64,000 bases of DNA from a bacterium. Lineage in GTDB: Bacteria > CLD3 > SB21. The notes below the pieces were generated by a model. That model saw only the letters and a list, made by a program, of their open reading frames with translations. It was not told the origin of the DNA and searched no databases. The translations under genes and the position numbers were made by a program. The stretch covers positions 47,396-111,395 of the forward strand of contig JABWCP010000013.1 of NCBI GenBank assembly GCA_013360215.1, given 5' to 3'. Below are positions 57,822 to 64,000 of the stretch, in pieces. Each line of letters opens with the position of its first letter. Position 1 is the first letter of the stretch.

Positions 57822-60800
57822 ATGAAAAAAGTTTTTTTGTTTTTCGTCCTGTGTGTTTTTTACGGAGTTCATGGGCAGTCCAATCTGCAACGCGCCTTCA
57901 CATCCAAAAAAGATTTCGCTTCCAAAAGTAAAACGAGCGGTCCGCTCCGAGTTTTAGCGCTAAGGGTTCAATTTAAAGCGGATAACAGCGGACAAACTAC
58001 AGGGAATGGCCGCTTTGATTTGCGGGATCTGCGTGACTCGCTACGCATTGATCCGGCGCCCCACGACAAGCGTTATTTCGAAGATCATTTGCTGAGTATG
58101 CGTAATTATTTTTATGATGTATCGGACGGCGCACTGGATATTACTTATACCGTAAAGCCGAATGGGGACACCGCCGCATATAATCTTTCAAGGACGATGG
58201 AGTATTATGGTCGTATCGTTTCCCGCGACGAACGCGACGAACTTTTGGCTGAACTTTTGCATGATGCGATAACAACGGCCGATACCACGGATGGCATTGA
58301 TTTTTCACAATACGACCACGTTATTGTTTTTCATGCCGGAGTCGGACAGGATTTTAGCTTGGAAGATGCGACACCTCGCGATATACCCTCACGTTTTGTG
58401 ACACCGTCAGTCGTTGATCAAAAATACAGCGGAGGAATTTCGGTCAATAACGGTGCGCATCACGTCCAATCCGGCATCATCGTTCCGGAAACGGAAAGTC
58501 AATATTTCACCGATGCTGTTTTAGGTGTTGAGGTTTTTCGTGAAATCGGGCTGAACGGTATTTTGATTGCCAATTTTGGCAGTGCGCTCGGCATGCCGGA
58601 TATGTTTAATACCGATCAGGGAACGCCCGGCATTGGCGTTTTTGGCCTCGAAGATCAAGGTGCTGTCAACGGTGACGGCATGATCCCTGCCGAACCTGAT
58701 CCATGGACTAAAATATATATGGGTTGGGCGCAACCCATCGTTGTTACCGATACTATCCATGCGCAACTGCAGTCTCGTAAAACGGCAGGGCATTCGGTAA
58801 TATTAAAAGTTCCTGTTTCGGCATCCGAATACTATCTCATCGAAAACAGGCAACGTGACGTTATTTCCAATACCCTGTCACCGGAAACATTAATTCGAAT
58901 TGACACGATATATAATGTGGACAATACGATTGATGAGATAGACACGGCTTACATGACGGGAGTCGAGCGCTCACCCGTCAGCGGCGTAATAACCAAAGTG
59001 GATGAATACGACAGTGCTTTACCAGGCAGTGGTTTGTTGATATGGCATGTGGATGAAAATGTCATCGCGGCTAATCTCAGTGATAACGCGATCAATAATA
59101 ATATCGAACGTCGCGGTGTTCGCGTAGTGGAAGGATCCGGTTCGCAGGATATCGGGCGCAATTTTCAGAGTTTTTTTGGAACGACCGTCGGTGCCGGAGA
59201 TAAGTATGATTTTTTCTTTCACGGTAATGAAGGGTTTAGGTTCTACAATAAAAAAACAGATTCGGTGTTTTTTGATTCTAAATCTGTACCGGCCGCACTA
59301 ACTTACGATCGCGCATCGACCGGCGTACGTATCACCGGTATCAGTGTGCGCCAACCGGTCATGGCATTTAATCTGCAAACATCGCTTCAACAAAATGGGT
59401 TTCCTCAATATACGGGCGTCACCATACCTCAAGCCGGGTTGACATGGGGTAACATTCAGGGCGACGCCCAAAAAGAAATCATAGCGGTTAGTGAAAAAGG
59501 TTTGGTTTTTGTTTGGCAAGCGAATGGATCTGAAGTGATAGATCGCGATCAGACTATTACGGATCATCGTTTGGGCCAAGATTCAGTTCAGTTTGCGTAT
59601 GCGTGGATTTCGAATCTTGATGATTCTGTAGCCGGTGGACCGGCGATATCCGATTTGGATCAGGATGGTTATGATGAAATCATCATTACGACTAAAAGCG
59701 GTAAAATTTTTGCCCTGCGTGGCACCGATGGTAATAACGATAAAATAGCCGATACTTTATTTGTGTACCTTACCGGTCAGACGATCACAACTTCCGCGAT
59801 GGTATTACCCGATCGGCGAATTGTCGTCGGAACTTCGACGGGGAATATAATTATCTTACATCCTAATGGAGTTTTCGATGCTACTCTGGCGTTGAGTTCG
59901 GCGATAAGAGCAATTGCGCGATTGGAAAACGATTATTTGGTTGTAGCGACAAGACAACATATTGCGAAAGTCAATTTGAACAATATGACATTCACGTCGG
60001 ACGCATATGTTCCTGCATCAGGTTCTGTTTGGCTGGTAGCAGGCGATATGGATCAAAATGGCGTCAATTCCATTATCGCAGCAAACGGAAAAAACATACA
60101 TCCGTTTTATTCGGAACCACCGTTTACGTATGAATTACCTTCCGTTATTTCGGCACCGCCTGTGATCGGTGACATAGACGGAGATGAATATCCGGATATT
60201 GTTTTTGCTGTAGAAAACTTTGTATATGCACTCAACCATAATGGCGCGTTGGTAAATAATTTTCCCGTAAGGCTCAGTGATGCATACCGGGTGGATCAGA
60301 TCATTTCCTCACCGCTTTTAGCGGATATTGATAATGACGGGCAATGCGATATTTTGATTGGGGGCTCGGATGGGCTCATCTATGCCGTGAATGCTCGTGG
60401 AGAGAAGATCGGCGGTTTTCCGCTCACGATCGGTGATGAAGCAATCGCGTCGCCTATGATAACGGATCTGGACGGAGATTTTGATTTGGAAATGGTTTCC
60501 GTTTCCGCTGAAGGGTATGTGTATAATTTTGATTTACCGGCGACGTTGACTTTACAAACACTAAAATGGCCAAAGTACGGACGTGATCTTTCACTTAGTC
60601 ACTTGAGTAATGAAAGCAATACGCCCGATTCGGTCTCGACGGGAGTGCTCATGCCGGCCCGATCGGTTTATAATTATCCCAATCCGACGCGCGGTGAACG
60701 AACGGTAATACGTTATTTTCTTTCGGAATCGGCAAAAGTATCAATTAAAATTTTTGATTTGGCCGGTGATTTAGTAACGACACTTCACGGTCCCGGTTTG

Positions 60801-60932
60801 GCTCAGACGGATAATGAAGTAGTTTGGAATCTGGATCGCGTTCAAAGCGGCGTGTATTTTGCAAAAGTACAGGCTAAAACGTCTTCCGGGAAAAAGGAAA
60901 TACGTACGGTAAAAATCGCCGTGACCAAATAA
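57822..60932 (+). CDS. Secreted M6-protease-like protein with degenerate zinc site, FG-GAP repeats and type IX sorting domain
   Basis: 1036 residues. Signal peptide (1-19). Residues of about 40-310 resemble M6/immune-inhibitor-A proteases (FEDHLLSMRNYFYDVSDGALDI split here as SMRNYFYDVSDGALDI; ALGMPDMFNT; GIGVFGLED; DPWTKIYMGWAQP). Where HEFGH should precede LGxPD, the sequence is ANFGS (250-254), so the zinc ligands and the catalytic Glu are gone. From about 530 to 910 there are FG-GAP/VCBS-type repeats (SDLDQDGYDEIII, GDIDGDEYPDIVF, ADIDNDGQCDILI, TDLDGDFDLEMVS). The last 90 residues are a type IX-like sorting domain (VYNYPNPTRGERTVIRYFLS, LAGDLVTTL, GVYFAKV). Probably surface-exposed or released. 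Confidence 0.88.
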   Translation: MKKVFLFFVLCVFYGVHGQSNLQRAFTSKKDFASKSKTSGPLRVLALRVQFKADNSGQTTGNGRFDLRDLRDSLRIDPAPHDKRYFEDHLLSMRNYFYDVSDGALDITYTVKPNGDTAAYNLSRTMEYYGRIVSRDERDELLAELLHDAITTADTTDGIDFSQYDHVIVFHAGVGQDFSLEDATPRDIPSRFVTPSVVDQKYSGGISVNNGAHHVQSGIIVPETESQYFTDAVLGVEVFREIGLNGILIANFGSALGMPDMFNTDQGTPGIGVFGLEDQGAVNGDGMIPAEPDPWTKIYMGWAQPIVVTDTIHAQLQSRKTAGHSVILKVPVSASEYYLIENRQRDVISNTLSPETLIRIDTIYNVDNTIDEIDTAYMTGVERSPVSGVITKVDEYDSALPGSGLLIWHVDENVIAANLSDNAINNNIERRGVRVVEGSGSQDIGRNFQSFFGTTVGAGDKYDFFFHGNEGFRFYNKKTDSVFFDSKSVPAALTYDRASTGVRITGISVRQPVMAFNLQTSLQQNGFPQYTGVTIPQAGLTWGNIQGDAQKEIIAVSEKGLVFVWQANGSEVIDRDQTITDHRLGQDSVQFAYAWISNLDDSVAGGPAISDLDQDGYDEIIITTKSGKIFALRGTDGNNDKIADTLFVYLTGQTITTSAMVLPDRRIVVGTSTGNIIILHPNGVFDATLALSSAIRAIARLENDYLVVATRQHIAKVNLNNMTFTSDAYVPASGSVWLVAGDMDQNGVNSIIAANGKNIHPFYSEPPFTYELPSVISAPPVIGDIDGDEYPDIVFAVENFVYALNHNGALVNNFPVRLSDAYRVDQIISSPLLADIDNDGQCDILIGGSDGLIYAVNARGEKIGGFPLTIGDEAIASPMITDLDGDFDLEMVSVSAEGYVYNFDLPATLTLQTLKWPKYGRDLSLSHLSNESNTPDSVSTGVLMPARSVYNYPNPTRGERTVIRYFLSESAKVSIKIFDLAGDLVTTLHGPGLAQTDNEVVWNLDRVQSGVYFAKVQAKTSSGKKEIRTVKIAVTK

Positions 60933-60947
60933 GAGTTTTTTTGATCG

Positions 60948-60977
60948 TTGTTTTTGGTATTGGCTTTTTTGTATAAT
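60948..60977 (+). promoter_or_regulatory. Promoter candidate of purM
   Basis: -10 TATAAT (60972-60977) and -35 TTGTTT (60948-60953) 18 bases apart. Transcription would start near 60984, giving a leader of about 33 bases before the TTG start. Confidence 0.5.
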
Positions 60978-61016
60978 CCCGCAACGAGAGTTTTTTACAC
61001 AGATGGAGATACTTTT

Positions 61017-62018
61017 TTGTCCAAAGTAATTACATACAAAGATGCCGGCGTAGATATAGCCGCCGGTAATTCGACCAAAGATCAAATCAAAAAAATGGTT
61101 CGAAAAACGTACAACGCCAATGTACTTTCGGAGATTGGCCTATTCGGAGGGTTTTATCGTTTTCCCAAGAGTAAATATAAAGACCCGGTATTAGTTTCGA
61201 GCGCGGATGGCGTGGGTACCAAATTAAAAATTGCCGTGATGACCGGCCAGCACGATACCGTCGGGGAAGATTTGGTTAATCATTGTGTGAACGACATTTT
61301 AGCTTGCGGGGCCAAACCGCTATTTTTTCTGGATTATCTCGGGCTTGGAAAAGTACATCCGGATGTGATCCGCAATATCATCATCGGTCTGACGCGCGGC
61401 TGCAAAAATAACGGCTGTGCACTTATCGGCGGTGAAACGGCGCAAATGCCCGGGTTTTATGCGGATGACGAATACGATATGGCGGGTACGATCATCGGCG
61501 CCGTCGAACGAAAAAACATGATCAATGGCCGCACGATACGCAAAGGCGATATCATGATCGGACTTTATTCCAGTGGTTTGCATACTAACGGCTATTCGCT
61601 GGCCCGCAAGGTTTTACTGGAAACGTATAAACTGGAGCAATACGTGGAAGAATTGGGTTGCACGGTAGCTGAGGAATTATTGAAAACGCACAAAAGTTAT
61701 TTGAAACCCGTTTCTGCAGTGATGGATAAAATTCAAATCAAAGGTATTTCCCATATTACGGGCGGCGGTATTGTAGAGAATACGGAACGCATCATTCCGA
61801 AAAAACTGAAAATGCATATCGATTGGTCGGCCTGGCAGGAGTTGCCTATTTTCGGATTGATTCGCCGCTTAGGCAATGTACCGCACGATGATATGGTGCG
61901 TACTTTTAATCTTGGCGTCGGCATGATACTGATCGTGAGTCCGAAAGACGTAACAAAGACGATGCAGACATTGAAATCTAAAAAAGAAAAACCGTTTGTG
62001 ATGGGTGAAATAGGTTGA
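61017..62018 (+). CDS. purM: Phosphoribosylformylglycinamidine cyclo-ligase (AIR synthetase)
   Basis: 333 residues from TTG 61017, eight bases after GGAG (61005-61008), giving MSKVITYKDAGVDI, the normal PurM start. An upstream frame would add an unrelated 23 residues. Purine biosynthesis: FGAM + ATP to AIR. Motifs: ITYKDAGVDI, SSADGVGTKLKIA, NHCVNDILACGAKPLFFLDY, IGGETAQMPGFY and ISHITGGGIVENTERIIP. Overall length is normal. The last codon lies within a small hairpin at 62013-62032. Confidence 0.95.
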   Translation: MSKVITYKDAGVDIAAGNSTKDQIKKMVRKTYNANVLSEIGLFGGFYRFPKSKYKDPVLVSSADGVGTKLKIAVMTGQHDTVGEDLVNHCVNDILACGAKPLFFLDYLGLGKVHPDVIRNIIIGLTRGCKNNGCALIGGETAQMPGFYADDEYDMAGTIIGAVERKNMINGRTIRKGDIMIGLYSSGLHTNGYSLARKVLLETYKLEQYVEELGCTVAEELLKTHKSYLKPVSAVMDKIQIKGISHITGGGIVENTERIIPKKLKMHIDWSAWQELPIFGLIRRLGNVPHDDMVRTFNLGVGMILIVSPKDVTKTMQTLKSKKEKPFVMGEIG

Positions 62019-62032
62019 TCGAAAAATCAACC
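62013..62032. terminator. Small hairpin at the purM stop codon
   Basis: GGTTGAT (62013-62019) pairs with ATCAACC (62026-62032) around a 6-nt loop; the stop TGA lies in the first arm. There is no U-tract on either strand, so it is at best a weak convergent-gene terminator. Confidence 0.35.
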
Positions 62033-62051
62033 CGGTGAAGGTATCGGAAAA

Positions 62052-63038
62052 CTAAAACTTTAGTTTACTTACACGATTTTTGAAAACCGTCGAAGCCGGA
62101 TTATAAATCACCACGCGATTGCGGCCGGTTTCCTTGGCTTCGTACAAAGCTTCGTCGGCACATCGTACCAAGTTATCACCCTCGTTGGAATCATTGGGAT
62201 ACTGCGCTACGCCGATACTGATATTGACGTTGAAATCCGTTTTATCGTACGGCGAGTGAAAATAACGATCCTGGAAATCGGATCGTATGCGGCTCATTAC
62301 CATCGCCGCATCTTTGCTCAACGTCATAGGCATTATTATACAAAACTCTTCTCCGCCATACCGGCACACGATATCCTGTGTTCGCAATGATTTTTTTATA
62401 GTTTGTCCGACGGCATTGAGCACAAAATCGCCGGCACGGTGTCCGTACGTATCGTTGAATTTTTTGAAGTGGTCAATATCCACCATCACCAGCGCCAGAG
62501 GTTGATTATAGCGTTTGGAGCGGTTCAGTTCGACCGGCAAACGATCGTCAAACAAGCGGCGATTGTACACACCCGTCAAAGCGTCCACGTATGTAAGTTT
62601 CATGAAGTTGCTGGAAATCTGAATTGCGCGATCAATGCGCACTTCGAGTTCCTGTAAATCAAACGGTTTTTGCAGAAGGCCGTCGCCGCCAGCTCTGAAT
62701 ACATTTATTTTGGTTTCGAGATTGCTGACCGCCGTCATCACGATAACAGGAATAAGCATAGTACCGGGATGTTGACGCAACTGGCGTATCATCTCAAGTC
62801 CGTCCATTTCCGGCATAATGATATCAACGAGTATCGCATCCGGTTTTTCCGTCATGGCAATACGGAGACCTTCGACACCATTGGTAGCTTCGCGAATTTC
62901 AAACGAACGTTTACCCAAAAACTCCGTAACCATATTGCGTACGGCTGTATCGTCTTCGACGATCAGAATACGGCTCTTAGGTATGATATTATCGTTGTTT
63001 TCGTTTGAGGGTTCGGCAAAGATCGGATCTTGTGTCAT
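62052..63038 (-). CDS. Receiver-GGDEF diguanylate cyclase (PleD/WspR-like)
   Basis: 328 residues from ATG 63038, one base after the stop of the vWA gene; a TTG further upstream would overlap it. The REC domain has phosphoacceptor Asp72 in AILVDIIMPEMDG and Lys in LLQKPF. The GGDEF domain has DALTGVYNRR, the active-site GGEEF (228-232) in CRYGGEEFCI, and an RxxD inhibitory site (RTQD, 219-222) five residues before it. It makes cyclic di-GMP, activated by phosphorylation. It is arranged with the vWA gene like an operon. Confidence 0.93.
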   Translation of the reverse strand: MTQDPIFAEPSNENNDNIIPKSRILIVEDDTAVRNMVTEFLGKRSFEIREATNGVEGLRIAMTEKPDAILVDIIMPEMDGLEMIRQLRQHPGTMLIPVIVMTAVSNLETKINVFRAGGDGLLQKPFDLQELEVRIDRAIQISSNFMKLTYVDALTGVYNRRLFDDRLPVELNRSKRYNQPLALVMVDIDHFKKFNDTYGHRAGDFVLNAVGQTIKKSLRTQDIVCRYGGEEFCIIMPMTLSKDAAMVMSRIRSDFQDRYFHSPYDKTDFNVNISIGVAQYPNDSNEGDNLVRCADEALYEAKETGRNRVVIYNPASTVFKNRVSKLKF

Positions 63039-63039
63039 A

Positions 63040-63822
63040 TTAGCGAATACTTTCAAGTAATTTTCTTTTCGAGTCCGTGAGAATACCTTTTTGCCGCAGT
63101 TCTTCGGTATAAGCCTGAAGCAGCAGTGGGTTGGATTCTTTGATGCTCACGGCCACTATCAGATTGACCAAGTCGTGAATGGCTTCCAATGTCACAAACT
63201 TACCGCCGGTTTTGTCGGCAAGCCATTGAAAATTAGCACGCGTTTCCGCGACATTATTACACAGCACGGTGTACACTTTAACATGTTTTTCGATCAGACG
63301 GTTGGTTTCAACCCGGTAATCACGATGGCTCGTACATTCTTCAAAACCATCCATCACACCATGAGGCGGTTTATCGCCGATCAAAATAATAGCTTTTCCT
63401 TTATTACCGGGCGACCAATCAAGTTGATTGGCCTCAAACAGTGCGCATTCGACCGCTTCCGGACCACCGCCACCGGCACCGGGTTCGATTGCCGGGGAAC
63501 GTAGAAATGAAATCACATCCTCTTCTTTATCCGTCAGCGGCAGGGTTTTGGTAACGTATGGCCCCTGCTCGTGATCTTTATAAACGATAACAGATAAACG
63601 TGCATCGGGTACTCGTTTACGAATTTCACGCACGATGAGCTGGACGTGAACCTGCACTTCGGACAAGTACGTATCCATACTGCCCGTCGTATCAAACATG
63701 ATCACTACTTCAAGCGAACTGGCTTTTCGCACTTTATCCAAAACAGGCTTGGATAGCGCTTTGTGCTCAGCGATCTTTTTTAAGAGCGCTTCTTTTTGCT
63801 TTTGTACGATTTCGCCACTCAT
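63040..63822 (-). CDS. von Willebrand factor A domain protein
   Basis: 260 residues from ATG 63822; TTG 63885 would add 21 residues without a better start. The vWA domain has an intact MIDAS, DTTGS at 44-48 in MFDTTGSMDTYL; other ligands are likely in the GGGGPEAVE loop (120s) and the IILIGDKPP strand. Helical N- and C-terminal tails flank it (MSGEIVQKQKEALLKKIAEH; the ending LTDSKRKLLESIR). No signal peptide, so probably cytoplasmic. Upstream of the diguanylate cyclase with a one-base gap. The remaining 178 bases up to the window end hold no recognisable gene. Confidence 0.85.
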   Translation of the reverse strand: MSGEIVQKQKEALLKKIAEHKALSKPVLDKVRKASSLEVVIMFDTTGSMDTYLSEVQVHVQLIVREIRKRVPDARLSVIVYKDHEQGPYVTKTLPLTDKEEDVISFLRSPAIEPGAGGGGPEAVECALFEANQLDWSPGNKGKAIILIGDKPPHGVMDGFEECTSHRDYRVETNRLIEKHVKVYTVLCNNVAETRANFQWLADKTGGKFVTLEAIHDLVNLIVAVSIKESNPLLLQAYTEELRQKGILTDSKRKLLESIR

Positions 63823-64000
63823 AGCTGCATTTGAAGTGTTCGGGAAATGATTTTCGAATATACACGAAAAGCCATGCACAGACAAACAAAAATTTTAAGA
63901 TAAATGGGAAACGGAAGCAACATCGTACCCCCCTTTGGATAGAAGGGAAAGAAGGATTGAGATTGGTGATAGAACATTGCAGGAAGTCTTGCGAGCGTAG

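Noticed and set aside
60948..61016. Upstream start for purM adding an N-terminal hydrophobic segment
   Set aside because: The extension reads across the promoter-like -10, is not found in PurM enzymes, and the TTG at 61017 has a proper ribosome site.

Overview
This is a chromosomal window from a Gram-negative, heterotrophic bacterium that looks like a member of the FCB superphylum (Bacteroidota / Ignavibacteriota / Calditrichota / KSB1-type lineages). The evidence is two TonB-dependent receptors, several lipoboxes, a PorV-like outer-membrane protein next to a secreted giant with a type IX-like C-terminal sorting domain, two periplasmic-propeller (Reg_prop/Y_Y_Y) sensor kinases and a short one-RRM RNA-binding protein. 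I cannot place it to genus. A complete rrn operon (16S - tRNA-Ile - tRNA-Ala - 23S - 5S) lies in the middle, and nothing in the window looks like a phage, IS element or CRISPR array.

Layout. 1-8.3 kb (mostly minus strand): housekeeping genes (DEAD-box helicase, lipoyl synthase, HIT hydrolase, class I amidotransferase, M50-type membrane protein, hexitol-phosphatase-like HAD, AlkD-like repeat protein). 8.4-11.6 kb: a propeller histidine kinase. 11.7-15.1 kb (plus): a tight rarA-dut-lipB-TPR operon. 15.1-30.8 kb (all minus): an accessory secretion/sensing island. It holds two lipoproteins sharing an Ig-like module (one fused to a clan GH-A-like fold, one to a jelly-roll fold), an AgmX/PglI-like protein, a LamG lipoprotein, a TonB receptor, a YfiR-like protein, a REC protein, two histidine kinases, a NarL-type regulator and a second propeller kinase. 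31-37 kb: the rrn operon with tandem promoters, processing stems and terminator. 37-46 kb: RRM protein, SpoIIM-family protein, tandem Rieske proteins, FtcD, a PIN/antitoxin-like pair, a phosphohexomutase with a polybasic tail, an aldehyde dehydrogenase and two transporters. 46-64 kb: a leucine-rich-repeat protein, two paralogous small anchored proteins, DinB, a malic enzyme-PTA fusion, an alkaline-phosphatase-fold enzyme, a CTP-dependent lipid-kinase-like protein, a LuxR regulator divergent from a TonB receptor, the PorV/sorting-domain pair, purM, a REC-diguanylate cyclase and a vWA protein.

Most interesting points. (1) The 23S gene carries an exact 14-nt tandem duplication inside the peptidyl-transferase-centre sequence. 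(2) The large secreted protein has an M6-protease-like fold whose HExxH has become ANFGS, so it is a likely pseudoprotease. (3) The GH-like lipoprotein keeps the acid/base Glu but seems to lack the nucleophile Glu. (4) The phosphohexomutase carries a histone-H1-like Lys/Arg tail of about 85 residues. (5) Two genes appear to start at AUU/AUC codons behind good Shine-Dalgarno sequences. (6) Perfect palindromes sit in two divergent promoter regions and just upstream of an rrn promoter.

All family assignments come from reading motifs in the translated sequence; no database search was run.
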